A stretch of DNA of 64,000 nucleotides from Hippopus hippopus (GCA_946811185.2 OX328104.1:12907918-12971917); one strand, 5' to 3'. Counted from the stretch's first letter, positions 23,461-34,836 are shown. Notes: generated by a model from the letters alone, not told the origin. A program made the numbers and translations.

Positions 23461-23869
23461 CTGACACACTGTAGACAAAGCAAACATGAGATTGCAATTA
23501 TTTAGTCCTAATTCTAGGAAGAATATTACTGTTGGTTTTATTCTGCCCCATAAGTGTGAAGGCAGACAAATGATACTGAAATGTCTCTTTGTACCATTAA
23601 CCCCTAAATAATCACAGAACCCTCTGCCTATAGTAACATTCCTCATGGAAAAGGCTTTGAAAATACTGTGGGAAAAAAGAGAAAACACTGGTAACAAGCA
23701 TTTTTCGTAGTAGCTGAATGTGCTGGCTTTTGACCTACTGTTTTGGTATTGATAACAAATCAATTAATAGCAATTTGTGATTGGTAATAAATATAGACAT
23801 GGCTTTTTTTTAAGGGCCCCTGCCTATTTGCTGGCAAATTTACATCATCTATCTTTTTTAAAGATGTTT

Positions 23870-24440
23870 CTGTTTTCCCCCCACAATATTTCCTACCCTT
23901 TCCAAGACAAATCCCATCATCAAAGCCATATTTAATTTGTAGCCTGCAAAATGCTTTCAATATGGATGGTTCTACACTTTTGTCTATCAGTAAAGGGATA
24001 ACTCTATACCAAACGACGAAACTTTAGACTGGTCAAAATTGAAAGCATGTGCAGATAAAAAATTAGATATGGCGCAAATGAAGGAATTTGCATAAGAAAA
24101 GTTAGAAAAGATAGTGGGAAAAAGAGAAAGTGCTTGTTACCAGCATTTTCTTCTTTTCCCACAATATTTTCAACAAGCTTTTTCCTTAAGGCTGTAAAAA
24201 CTCAGGACTGTTTGGCACAAGTTTAATCCTTTAGTACACAATCCCATGTTTTAACAACCCCGAAGAATAAGACTTCTGAAAACGTGGGGAAAGAAAAATT
24301 ATAGTTACCAGCATTTTCTCTTTTTCCCACAATGTTTTCTACTCTTTCAGACACAAATTCCATCATTTGAGCAAATTTGTTGTCTTCAAATGCTTTCAAT
24401 TTTGACCAGTCCAAAATTTTGTCATTTGGTGAAGAGTTAA
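23870..24440. mobile_element. Three TTAA MITEs: forward, reverse, forward
   Basis: A left-truncated forward copy to 24001, a reverse copy 23998-24225, and a forward copy 24222-24440 sharing the TTAA at 24222-24225. Confidence 0.82.
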
Positions 24441-24678
24441 ATGACAATGATAATCAACATTTTTAGATGGTTAGAGAGATGCATTATCAAAAATTCAACA
24501 GAGTCTCCAGGCATCAAGAGGTAAATTCATTTACTTCAAACTCCTCCCTCATGTATTACAGGAACTTTTCCTGACAGGAGACTTTTCCTGACGGTTTACC
24601 ATAAAACTTGACTAAATTCAGAAGAATAATGTAATTGTTATGCAAGAAATCTGGATTGGTTCTGCAGTAAATTCCTCT

Positions 24679-25136
24679 TTAACTCTTAAACCAGACTACA
24701 AAATTTTCGGCTAATCCAAATTGATAGCATTTTGCAGTCATCAAAATAGTTGTGGCTCAAATGACGAGATTTTTCTTTGAAAGGGTAGACAACATTGAGG
24801 GAAACGGAGAAAATACCGGTCACCAGCACTTTCTCCTTTGCCCACAATGTCTTCAAAAAACTTCTCAATCATTTATCAAATTTCCGATAATGTGTGGTTA
24901 AAGGTTAATCCTTTGCCAAAACTCCATGTTTTTCGGGCCCTATCAATAAAAGGTTTTGAAAACATTTAGGATAAGAGAAAAAATACTGGTAACAAGCCAA
25001 ATATTCTTTTTATTCAACCATGTTTTCAGCTCTCTCAAAAAATACTTCCATCATTTTGAGCTATAATACTTTTGTCCATCACAAAAGCTTTCTCATATGG
25101 ACAAGTCTAAAATTTTGTTGTCTGGTAAAGAGTTAA
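24679..25136. mobile_element. Inverted pair of TTAA MITEs
   Basis: Reverse copy 24679-24907 and forward copy 24904-25136, joined at a single TTAA. Both hairpins are diverged. Confidence 0.83.
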
Positions 25137-25369
25137 TGCCTCTCTTGGATAAAATGTAGCTTTAAAGCTGAATTAAAACTATAAATGTCAGCCCCGGCAG
25201 ACAGTTTAACTATTTCGCCATTATATAATAAAGTCTATCACAAGTAATCTTTAATCCTACGCTAACCCTAACAAGTTTTATGGTAGGCATGCGGACAGGG
25301 ATTTTGGCCATCTTCTGACGTATCTTAACACTTAAAGCCCCTTTCAAGACTAAAGTAGCCTTAATGCAG

Positions 25370-25660
25370 CCAGTGTAGATCAAAGATCAGACTGCACAAA
25401 ATGTGCAGTCTGATCTTTGAACTATAGTCTGCTTTGCTGAATCATTCTACTCAAAAAGAACCAGTAATTTGTGCAACATTTAACTTTTTGATTGCAAATG
25501 CTTTCAATTTGGACTAAAATTTTGTCGTCTGGTGTAAAGTTGAACGGTATTATCCTTCAGCTGCTAAAATACAGCTATATAAGCTCTTGCTGAAAGTTTA
25601 GGTCCAAGATCAGACTGCACAGAGAGTGCATCATTCTGATCTTGGATCTACACTATCTGA
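25370..25660. repeat. Two GTGTAGATC hairpins and a MITE scrap
   Basis: Hairpins at 25373-25432 and 25600-25655 (AAGATCAGACTGCACA and its inverse). Between them, 25490-25545 is a right-end scrap of the TTAA MITE. Confidence 0.7.
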
Positions 25661-26019
25661 TACGATTAGATTTATATTTTCATGCCTCAATTCAAATATC
25701 AAGCAATTTGTTACCATATAGAACCATATAGTCACCATACAGAACTGACTTTTAATACCTAGAGTATTAACTGAATTACAAAAACAGTAGCATTTCTTTG
25801 GATAAGAATGTGTAAGATCAACGAATAAACTGAAAAAAAATTTGAAAGTTGCTCAACCAGGGTTTGACTGAATTTGCGTTTATTTATCGTCACCACCATT
25901 TGCCCATATGGGCAAGGCTGTTAGTATTGTTACCGAGGATAGTGCAGATACAGGACGAAACCCATCCTAAGTTAACCCTGGTTCTTTTATGTGCTTGGTG
26001 TATAACACTGTCACACGGG

Positions 26020-26160
26020 TCCTTGGTTTAACGTCTCATTAGAAAGACTACAAGTAATTTTAGAAGGCCAGCTGTGGGCATCAAACCAATGCCCTCTATT
26101 GACCCAAAACATTATGTTCAAGAGTCCTACACTCTACCACCTGAGCTATGCTGGCAGGTC
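26020..26160 (-). mobile_element. tRNA-derived SINE, reverse
   Basis: Minus strand ATAGCTCAGGTGGTAGAG (A box) and GGGCATTGGTTTGATGCCC (B box), then AATGAGACGTTAAACCAAGG, a body segment common in mollusc SINEs. The body differs from the other SINEs in this window. Confidence 0.7.
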
Positions 26161-26245
26161 AACAACCACTTGGTCGTAGAAAAATTGTAATTGCATAGTA
26201 ACACAGTAAAAAGTTATGCAAGGCTGTGGCTTCATTATAAAAGAT

Positions 26246-26462
26246 TTAACCCTTTACCAAAAGATCTCAAGTTTTAACGAACCTGAGGATGAAAGCTTCT
26301 GAAACATCATGGGAAAATGAGAAAATGCTGGTAACCAGCATTTTCTCCTATCTTAAAATGCTTTCTGTCTTTTCAAAGAAAATTCCCTTGTTCGAGTCAC
26401 ATTTGTCGTCTGCAATCACTATAAATATGGAGTGGTCTACAATTTCGTGGAAGGGCAGAGAC
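26246..26462 (+). mobile_element. TTAA MITE, forward, right end eroded
   Basis: TTAACCCTTTACCAAAAGAT to AATTTCGTGGAAGGG. Confidence 0.75.
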
Positions 26463-26592
26463 CATTATACTAAAACAATAACATAATTGATGCTGACAGT
26501 AATCTCAAAGGGTCTCTGGAGGTCATAGATAGTTTGGTAAAGGTCAAAAAAGTTTCAACATGAGAGACAACTAGCACAAGATCTAAAATATC

Positions 26593-26782
26593 AATTTATA
26601 CTACACAACAACATTCTAGACTGGTACAAATTGGTGGCATTTACAGACAACAAAGTAAATGTGGATAAAATGATAGGACTTGACTTTGAAAGGGTGGAAA
26701 ACATTATTAGAAAAGGAGAAAATGCTGGTTACCAATGTTTTTTAAGGGTCATGAAACGTAGGATTGGTTAGTAAAGGGTTAA
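26593..26782 (-). mobile_element. TTAA MITE, reverse, half hairpin
   Basis: CTACACAACAACATTCTAGA to GTTAGTAAAGGGTTAA. The second arm is deleted after GCTGGTTACCA. Confidence 0.75.
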
Positions 26783-27099
26783 GTCATACAGTTTATGACT
26801 TACTGTTGGTTTTTTGTCTCTTACAAACAATTAGAATGAAGGACCAAAGTTCATTTATTCCAAACATAGTAACATACACTTATTATTCTTTAACAGCAAA
26901 CAACCCCTTTCAAATTAACATCAACAAAATCTATCAATTGTTATTTAAGTATCACTTCTATCACTTTGCATCTACTAAACTTTTGACATTATTTTGGAAA
27001 AATGACAAACTTCTTCTGTTGAGCAACTTTCCGTTTTTGCCAACATAGTTTTCACATGTATTCAAGTATTTTACCTTAACTTACGTATGTTTAGGGATG

Positions 27100-27243
27100 T
27101 TTCTAACTCTCTGCTAGACAACAAAATTTTAGACTGGTAAAAATTGAAAGCATTTGCAGACATGCTAGTGACCACAATGTTTTCAAAAGCTGCCTAATTC
27201 CTCAGCCTTGTTGTTACAAATCGGGATTGTGGGGTGAAGCTTA
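27100..27243 (-). mobile_element. TTAA MITE, internal deletion
   Basis: Both ends remain (CTAACTCTCTGCTAGACAAC and TGGGGTGAAGCTTAA), but the first hairpin arm is lost. Confidence 0.7.
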
Positions 27244-27564
27244 AAGATGCATGTTCCAAATCTGTGAAGCTTAAATGCATGAGTACTCCATTTCAATAAC
27301 CATTAGCAATATTGGTTGCTTGTGTTTAACAGTATATATCAAGACCAGACTAACACAGAAGATGTAAGCTATTCACACTTGATTCTAAGCTATGACCAGA
27401 AGCAGACTACTGGTAGGTCATTTGCATTGAGAATGTATTTGTGTCTCTCAAAAAAGCAACAGACGCAAGACAAATGTGTTTATTTGGCAGAGGAAATAAT
27501 TCAGACATTAATGGCTTTTGTAATCATAACACAGTAATGTCTGTTGATTTCAACAGTAGACTGC

Positions 27565-27845
27565 CAAGCCCTTGTATCGCAGTTAGCAACATACAAGACT
27601 TACGATCAGGAGGTTGCTCCATCGAATCCCAAGGCTCATTAAGAAGATTAATAACAGTCATTGTGACAGGATTCATTCCTCTCTCACCAGTGATCAGTTT
27701 TGGGTTGTTTTTGTTGGAGAGAAGCCAGTGGCTTGAAAAGAATATTGTGCAAAGTACTTGTAAAAGAAACTCCAAGAAAGCATGGATAGGTGCACTGGCT
27801 GCCATAATATTATAAAATGATATTGTAAACAGCATTAAAACATCA
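27565..27845 (+). mobile_element. tRNA-derived SINE, near full length
   Basis: Head with TATCGCAGTTAGCAACATAC (A box region) and GGTTGCTCCATCGAATCCC (B box). Body: GAGAAGCCAGTGGCTTGAAA, TTGTAAAAGAAACTCC, GATAGGTGCACTGGC; tail GCATTAAAACATCATT. Confidence 0.75.
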
Positions 27846-28024
27846 TTACAATCAATCAACAGACTGCACCACAACATGTTGCTTCACAAAACATGGCCTT
27901 TGATCTAAGTCCAAAGCATTTGCACTTTTGAAACAAATATTTTGTCTGCAGAAAAAATCAGAAGTTTGGCTCAGCAAGAATGCTGATGTACATTTGATGG
28001 CAGATTTGCCATGTGTTCACAAAA

Positions 28025-29256
28025 CTTAACCCCTTAAAAGATGATAAATCTTAGACTTATTCAGATTGGAAGAATCTGACCCATTTTCAAACTCATCCAA
28101 GATATCATCAAGACAAACATTCTGACCAAGTTTCAAGATTATTGGACTGAAAATGCAGCTCAGAGTGAAGGTTTTTCAAAGATACGACCTAGTGACCTAG
28201 TTTTTGACCCACTGTGACCCACTTTCAAACTCGTCAAAGCTATCATCAACACAAATAATCTGACCAACTTTCATGAGTATTGGGCTGAAAATGTGGCCTC
28301 CAGAGTGTACACAAGGTTTTTGTAAGATCTGACCTAGTGACCTTGTTCTTTACCTGATTTGACCCATTTTCAAACTTGTCCAAGATATCATCAAGACAAA
28401 CATTCTGGCCAAGTTTCATTATTATCCGACTGAAAATGTGGCCTCCAGAGTGTACACAAGGTTTTTAAATAATTTGACCTAGTGACCTAGTTTTTTACCC
28501 GACATGACCCATTTTCACTCTTGTCCGAGATATATTCAAGACAAACATCCTGACCAAGTTTAATGAGGCCTCTAGAGCATTCACAAAGTTTTTCAAAGGT
28601 TTGACCTAGTGACCTAGTTTTTGACCTGATGTGACCAATTTCCAAACTCGTTTGAGATATCATCAAGACAAGTTATCTGACCAGTTTTCAAGGGTATTGG
28701 ACTGAAAATGTGGCCTCTAGAGAGTACACAAGGTTTTTCTAAGATTTGACCGAGTGACCTAGTTTTTGACCCAACATGACCCACTTTCACACTCATCCCA
28801 GATTTTTTCTAAACAAACATCCTGCCCAAGTTTATGAGTATCAGACTGAAAATGTGGCCTCTAGAGTAAACACCAGGTTTTTCTAAGATTTGACCTAGTG
28901 ATCAAGTTTTTGACCTGACATGACCCATTTTCAAACTTAACTAAATAATCATCAAGACAAACATCCTGACCAAGTTTTATGAGTATCAGACTGAAAATGT
29001 GGCCTCTAGGGTGTACACAAGGTAAAAGTTGACGACGAAAGACGGACACTGTACGATCACAAAAGCTCACCTTGAGCACTTTGTGCTCTGGTGAGCCAAA
29101 AAGAGATGTCACTGAAGTAGTGGTATTGGTATTTGACAGGGCAGATAACAACGTGGAAAAGGAGAAAATGGCTGTTTTCAGTATTTTCTTCATCTCCCAT
29201 AATGTTTTCAAAAACTTTCTGTCTCAGAGCAATTAAAACACACTGTTGATTGGTTA
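28025..29256 (-). mobile_element. TTAA MITE split by a pearl element
   Basis: Left part TTAACCCCTTAAAAGATGAT to CAGATTGGAAG (28069) and right part from about 29101 (GTATTTGACAGGGCAGATAA, hairpin, end TTGATTGGTTAA) belong to one reverse copy, separated by a B-type pearl element. Confidence 0.75.
28070..29100 (+). mobile_element. Pearl B element, left end missing
   Basis: Starts directly in a core unit (CTGACCCATTTTCAAACTC); about seven 145 bp units, GACGACGAAAGACGG stretch, hairpin GAGCACTTTGTGCTC and end TGGTGAGCCAAAA. Confidence 0.82.
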
Positions 29257-29428
29257 AGTCTTTAAAAACATTGTAGGAAAATGAGTAAATGCTGATAACG
29301 AGCATTTACTCCTTTTTCCACAATGTTTTCTACCCTGTGAATTACAAATTCTATCATTAGGCCAAACTTTACTGTTGTCTGCAAATGCTTTTAATTAGGA
29401 CCACTGTAAAATTTTGTTGTGTGGTACT
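29253..29428 (+). mobile_element. TTAA MITE, forward, left end shortened
   Basis: Begins at the TTAA ending the previous copy, has a hairpin with GAGTAAATGCTGATAACGAG and ends TTTTGTTGTGTGGTA. Confidence 0.7.
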
Positions 29429-29524
29429 CTCTCACTTTACAAAGAAATAAGTATCAAAATCAGACTAAACAGAATGTGACTTTTGGACCTCTACCATCCA
29501 CTTCTTCTGATGATTATGTTTTCT

Positions 29525-29712
29525 ACAGCATTGGCTGTTTTCCAACATAAACATCATGGAGTATAGAATATTCAGCATTGCAAGAGAAGCAGATGTCATC
29601 ACAATGACTATCAATACCCCTTGAAAAGAAATTAGTAGCCAAGCTTTGATTCAATCTCACTGCCCATGGGTTAGTAGCCTTGTACTGTACCAAGTAAGCT
29701 ACCAGGCTCTGC
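29525..29712 (-). mobile_element. tRNA-derived SINE, reverse, partial
   Basis: Minus-strand head CTGGTAGCTTACTTGGTAC and GGGCAGTGAGATTGAATC; body continues with TCATTGTGATGACATCTGC. The 3' half is missing. Confidence 0.6.
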
Positions 29713-29827
29713 CTGTTCTTGATACCTAAATCAATCCTTTCTATGAGGCAGTTCATAAATTCTATGTACCCACCACATTGAATATGGTGAAAGAAATAAG
29801 GAATTTATGAAAAAAAAATGTACCCTC

Positions 29828-30003
29828 AACTCATATCTTTATCAGACAACAAAATTTAGAACTGTCCAAATTGAAACCATTAGCATGCTATAAATTTAAT
29901 GTGGTTCAAATGCAAGAATTCATCTTTGACATGGACTAAAAGATTGTGGGAAAGGAGAAAGTGCTGGTCACCAGTCTCTGGCTTGTTTTTGTAAAGGGTT
30001 AAA
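29828..30003 (-). mobile_element. TTAA MITE, reverse, internal deletion
   Basis: CTCATATCTTTATCAGACAA to TTTTGTAAAGGGTTAA; the second hairpin arm is missing. Confidence 0.65.
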
Positions 30004-30046
30004 TAAACTTGTAAAGCCTAAAACCTTCAGACAAACAATGACTTAC

Positions 30047-30157
30047 CTCCTCCTGGGCTTCCAGCATAAGTTCCAGAGGTTCATATTTAGTGTCCTTGTA
30101 GGTGGGTAAATGTATGTTACCACCAATAGAAAACATCTTGTGGGATAGCATCGGCAT
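30047..30157 (-). CDS. Candidate exon, unidentified
   Basis: A 37-codon open frame begins with ATG at 30157 (further ATGs at 30151 and 30136) and ends at a strong donor, GAGGAG before GTAAGTC. The peptide has HLPTYKDTKYEPLELML and is rich in charged residues, unlike the repeats around it. It does not match PTB or PDZ sequence, so I do not assign it to APBA although strand and phase (0) would allow it. A second frame is also open across the same bases, which lowers the confidence. It could be a first coding exon or an internal exon whose acceptor I cannot place. No function is proposed. Confidence 0.35.
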
Positions 30158-30395
30158 ACCACACAGTTTGCAACAATTTTCATTAAGTCACACTAAATAT
30201 TAATGACTCTTACAACATTTACAGTACTTTGAAAAATTCACTTCATTGTCTATATATCTGTCCTTTCAAACATCACTTCACTGTTCTTTTGTTGTCTTTT
30301 TAAACAAAGCCTTTTCAGAAAATTAAACAATTTTACCATTTGATGGCTAAATGAATGAAATGGACATTTTCAGTCAGTAAAAAGTAGAGAGTTTG

Positions 30396-30401
30396 TTTAT
30401 T
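30396..30401 (-). terminator. AATAAA polyadenylation signal candidate
   Basis: AATAAA on the minus strand begins seven bases after the TGA of the candidate terminal exon at 30408-30514. It would give a very short 3' UTR. Confidence 0.3.
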
Positions 30402-30407
30402 AAAATG

Positions 30408-30514
30408 TCATTCTTTTAGAAAGAGCTCTCTAATATCTGACTTATGTGAAACCTTTGTGACTTTCACGTCATTTTCTTTAGGTACCAAAACCCACCCATT
30501 CCATTGAAGGATGC
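30408..30514 (-). CDS. Candidate terminal exon, unidentified
   Basis: The acceptor is unusually good: TTACTAAC (a TACTAAC branch point), a pyrimidine run and AATTCAG directly before 30514. Two bases complete a split codon, then 34 codons and TGA. The peptide includes ILQWNGWVLVPKENDVKV and DIRELFLKE, reading like ordinary globular protein. An AATAAA follows on the same strand. I do not recognise the family and found no upstream exon. If real, it ends a separate minus-strand gene between APBA and the recombinase-like gene. Confidence 0.4.
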
Positions 30515-30585
30515 CTGAATTAGTGGGGACAGTTAGTAACAAAGACCTGAACGTTTCAATATCATGGCCATATAGCCAGAATGTA

Positions 30586-30782
30586 TTAACTCTATACCAC
30601 ACAATCCCGACTTTTAACGACCCTAAGACAGAAGCCTTTTGAAAACACTGGGAATAGGAGAAAATGCTGGTAATGTTTTCTACCCTTTCTAAGACAAATT
30701 TTAATTTTTGAGTCACACTTATTTTGCCATCTGCAAAATGCTCTCAATTTGGACTAGTCTTAAACTTTGTCGTTTGGTAAAA
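30586..30782 (+). mobile_element. TTAA MITE, forward, half hairpin
   Basis: TTAACTCTATACCACACAAT to TTGTCGTTTGGTAAAAC; deletion after GGAGAAAATGCTGGTAA. Confidence 0.8.
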
Positions 30783-31095
30783 CATCATGGATCAGACTGC
30801 AGGTCTGATGTATACTTTTTCTTGAGACACAGGTTTTTAATGATTACCTAGCCAGCCACTACAGTAAATGACTTTTAACACAGCAGTAAATTTCAGGAAA
30901 GGTAAAAAGAGTAAAATCCCCTTTGTTCCTCCCTAAATCTTATTTTGTGGGTACTTTCGGAATATTCTCAACAGGACAATTCAAATGAGTGAGTACTGAT
31001 GACATTGGTAACATAATTAATTTTGTATTAGTGTTAGGTCTACACCAGCCCAGCCCATCCAAACCCTTTACCAGAATTTCTATAGTTCAACAACC

Positions 31096-31500
31096 TTAAC
31101 CCTTTACCACACAATCCTGACTTTTAATGACCCTGAGGAAGAAGTCTTTTGAAAACATTGTGGGAAAAGGAGAAAATGCTGGAAACCATCATTTTCTCCT
31201 TTTCCCACACTGTTTTCTACCCTATCAAAGAAAAATCGCTTCATTTGAGCCACACTGAAATTGTCGTCTGCAAATGCTTTCAATTTGGACAAGTCTAAAA
31301 TTTTGTTGTGTGGTAAAGGGCTAAGGAAGTTGGCTATTTGAAAACATCGAGAGGAAAGCTAGTAACCACCAGATCTCCTTTTCTCAAAAAGTTTTCTGCT
31401 CCTTTACAGATACATCTCATTGCTTGGGTCTCATTTGATTTGTAATCTGCAAATGCTTTCAATTTGGACAATTAAAACATTTTGCTTTTTGGTAGGGAAT
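31096..31500 (+). mobile_element. Two TTAA MITEs head to tail
   Basis: A complete forward copy (31096-31324, right end GGTAAAGGGCTAA) followed directly by a decayed forward copy lacking the left end (31321-31500). Confidence 0.82.
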
Positions 31501-31635
31501 ATATTATTATATTAGATCTAATTCAATCTTCCACATTTTGAAATTAAATTTATGAAGCACATACACACATAAGTACAGTATACATTATATAATATGAACA
31601 GATCAAGCCATCAGGACAGCAAGATTTTTGCTACA

Positions 31636-31857
31636 CATTTATAAAACAAACAATCTTGAGTTCTAATCATTTTGAGAAGATGACTATTGAAAACAATGAA
31701 AAGGAGAAAATGCTGTTGACTAACACTTTTTCCCTTTCTAACAATGTTTTCTAACCTTTTAAAGATATTTTCCACTACTCGAGCTACATTTAACTTGTCA
31801 TCTACAAATAATTTCGATTTGAACAAGTCCAGAATTTTGAGCTTTGGTAAAGAGTTA
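31636..31857 (+). mobile_element. TTAA MITE, forward, decayed
   Basis: CAAACAATCTTGAGTTCTAA, weak hairpin with GGAGAAAATGCTGTTGAC, right end GCTTTGGTAAAGAGTTAA. Confidence 0.7.
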
Positions 31858-32265
31858 AAGAAATGATATATAGAAACTAAAATATTCCCACATTCTATAT
31901 GAAGTCTATATGGATCCATTTCCTTTCTACAAGACACACACACACAAATGTTACAGTATATGGTAATTTGAAATTGCCTCCTGCAACTCGTCTCTTTCCA
32001 ATACAAATATAGCTAGAGCTGCCTGAATAAAAACATCTCACGTATAATACCACAACAGGATATATTGAGGAGAAAATCCTGCTTTAAGCAGAGAACATTG
32101 TCATGGGCTTGGTGTTTTGTAGTTGTCTCGACAAATATCCAATAGGCTTTCCCAAATTAGTGAAGAACAATTACTGATACTATTCAATTATTGATGAATA
32201 AAATTATTACTGCAATTGGTTTATAATTGATTATCTCTACACATTAACCAAAGCCAATCTATTTA

Positions 32266-32335
32266 ACCCAAAACCAAAAAATACCCAGTTTCAATGACCC
32301 TGAGGTATAAAGCTTTGAAAATATTTGTGGGAAAA
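32266..32335 (+). mobile_element. TTAA MITE left-end fragment
   Basis: TTAACCCAAAACCAAAAAAT, AATGACCCTGAGGTAT and TTTGTGGGAAAAC remain. Confidence 0.55.
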
Positions 32336-32915
32336 CTTTGTTCGGAGAAGAAGTTGGATAAGACAGTTTAACGAATGCATTGTCAAATGTCTTTGACAAA
32401 TAAAGTTTCCTTGTAAACTTTGAGAGAAAATTCAGTGTAATTTCAGCTGGAAAAAATCTATCTTCTACTCATGTAAATTTGGTACATTAATAATAAAAAT
32501 CTACCAAGAAAAAAATGAAAAGATTTCTAGTTGAAACAGTAACAGGTATTATGGGACATCCTGTAGACAGAACAGTAATAGGTTATGATAGGGTGCTTCT
32601 TCAAAAAAAAATAGCAAGTAACAGAAAGTACAAGAAAAGGAATATTCCCTCTCATCTTCATTTGTTAAGGTGTAAAAAGGAGCCTGGAGCCCAAATCTAG
32701 GCTTACAGGAGCCCTGATTCACAGAATAAATATAATTGTGCACCACAATTTTTACCAACTTTAAATTATTTCTCATTCTTATGAAAACAAAATATCTATA
32801 CCAAGCTTTCTTACCAAGAAAGCCTGCTTATACAGAAATGAAAGAACAGATTCACACATGATCATAGCTATCTGTTGATAAATTTGTGTCAATGTTAACC
32901 TATGGATAATAGACC

Positions 32916-33143
32916 TTAACTCTTTATGAAGTGATATTTCTTAGACTGGCCCAAATTCAAAGCGTTTGCAGACAAACCTCAAATGTGTCTCAAATCATTA
33001 ATTTTCTTCTTAGAAAGAGTACAAAACATTGAGGGAAAAGGAGAAAATGCTGATTACCAGCATTTTCTTCTTTTACAACAATGTTTTCAAAAGCCCTTTT
33101 CCTAAAGGTCAAGAAAACAAAGGATCATTTGGTAAACGGTATA
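32916..33143 (-). mobile_element. TTAA MITE, reverse, near complete
   Basis: TTAACTCTTTATGAAGTGAT to ATCATTTGGTAAACGG; hairpin around TGCTGATTACCAGCA. Confidence 0.8.
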
Positions 33144-33342
33144 AGAAAAGCCAGTGATACCAAAATATTTCAGCCAAACCAAAAATTGATTTCCAAAGTC
33201 AATGATGTAACTTCTGTGGTCTGCTTCACATAATTATAACCCATACAGTGCCAATCACAGCCACAATAAATGTTGCCTTTGTAGGTCTTGATTATTTCAC
33301 TCGTTTGGAACCATACAAAAACAAGAGCTCTGCGGGCCGCAT

Positions 33343-33390
33343 AGGTCGAAATCAGACTGCAAAGTGTGCAGTCTGATCTTGGTTCTGTAG
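33343..33390. repeat. GTGTAGATC-family hairpin, short
   Basis: AAATCAGACTGCAAAGTGTG and CAGTCTGATCTTGG form the stem; the outer parts have diverged. Confidence 0.5.
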
Positions 33391-33524
33391 CGGCCACTTG
33401 TTTAGCAAAGCTAGTAAGATATTCTTTCAGAGTTTCAACAGATTCTATTTTCAGCCATCAAAAGGAGTCAAGTCTATAATATTTTTGGTCAAAAAGAGTA
33501 AACTCTTTACAGGATCATTATGTT

Positions 33525-33818
33525 TGATAGTATGGTTTAATGCCGTTTTCAGCATTAATTCAGTTATATGGCAACCAGTGCACCATCCTTGCTTTCCTGG
33601 AGTTTCTTTTACCAGTACTCTGCACAATATTCTTTCCAAGCCACTGGCTGCTTTCCCACATAACCATTATCGAAACAATAGTCAGCGGTGAGCAACGAAT
33701 GAATCCTGACGCAATGACTATCATAAATACTCAGAAGAAATTTGCCTGAGCCGCAGATGGAACCAGCGACCCCTGTTCTCAAGTCCTGTACGCTACCGAC
33801 TGAGCTACCGGAATTCCG
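33525..33818 (-). mobile_element. tRNA-derived SINE, reverse, near full length
   Basis: Minus strand: GGTAGCTCAGTCGGTAGCG (A box) and GGGTCGCTGGTTCCATC (B box), then a body with AGCCAGTGGCTTGGAAAG, ACTGGTAAAAGAAACTCC and GGTGCACTGGTTGCC, and tail GGCATTAAACCATAC. The best-preserved member of the family also seen at 27565 and 21540. Confidence 0.82.
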
Positions 33819-33821
33819 CAA

Positions 33822-34235
33822 ACAGGACCATAAAATTTCAGACTTGTCAACACAAAGCATTTGCTGATGGTTACTTTGAATAATTGTGGCTTAAATAATG
33901 GAATATGTCCGTGAAAGTGTGATAGATATTGTGGGAAGAGGAGAGAGATTATGAAAATATTGATAATCAAAATCTCATTTTCCCAAAATGTTTTTAAAAA
34001 CTTCTTTGTTCAGGGCTGTTAACCCTTTACCTTTATGGCTTGCCCAAATTGAATGCTTTTGCTGATGACAAAATAGTTGTGACTAAAAAAATAGAATTTC
34101 ACCTTAGGAAGGGTAGAAAACATTGCGCAAAAAGGAGGATATGCTGATTACCTGCATTTTCTCCTTTTCCAACAATGGTTCTGAAAGCTTCTTCCATAGG
34201 GTCATTAAAACACGGATTTGTGTGGTAAAGGGTTA
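33822..34235 (-). mobile_element. Two TTAA MITEs sharing one TTAA
   Basis: A decayed reverse copy (33822-34022), whose left end meets the SINE head, and a reverse copy (34019-34235) with CTTTACCTTTATGGC and TTTGTGTGGTAAAGGGTTAA. Confidence 0.78.
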
Positions 34236-34267
34236 ACCCTTACCATACCACAGACAACACCAAAAGC

Positions 34268-34836
34268 TTTGGTGGACAGTGTAGATCAAGGCCAGACTGC
34301 ACAGAACATGCAGTCTGATCTACACTGTCCACTGCTTTATTCTAGATTATGAACAAACCGTCTCTGATTTTGTATCGGAACTGTATTTGCAGCCATTGAG
34401 AAAATGTGATTTATTTATTCAGTATTGAAAGAGTTATGACATGATATCACTAGTTATGGGTTGAACCATCCTAGCCTGACAGTGCCTGGTCATCATTATC
34501 TCTTTACCAGATATATCTGATACTAAAACTTAACCCTTCACTCCTTCATTCATAATCCAGAATAAAGTAGTGGACAGTGTAGATCAGAGATTAGACTGCA
34601 CATTCTGTGCAGTCTGATCTTGATCTACACTGTCCATAAAAGCTTCTAGTGTCGTCTATGGTATGGAAAGAGTTAAAGTGGCAAATAAACCCAATGGACA
34701 TTTTCATTCTAGAATAAGACCCAGATCATTGCAAAGTCATGGCTTCCTTTTGTCTGTAGTGTTCCAGCAAAGTGGACAAGGTAAATCAAAGATCAGACTG
34801 CATATTTTGTGCAGTCTGATCTTAATCTGCACTGGC
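34268..34836. repeat. Three GTGTAGATC hairpins
   Basis: Hairpins at 34268-34330, 34576-34638 and 34775-34836, each with an AGATCAGACTGCAC-like arm, a short loop and the inverse arm, within 570 bp. Stem sequence is well kept while the spacers differ. Confidence 0.78.

Noticed and set aside
23296..23763. 155-codon minus-strand frame
   Set aside because: It covers a GTGTAGATC hairpin and a MITE scrap; no family features and no good splice sites.
33170..33397. Possible coding exon with KTYKGNIYCGCDWHC
   Set aside because: No convincing acceptor and donor pair, several frames open, part of it next to a hairpin repeat.
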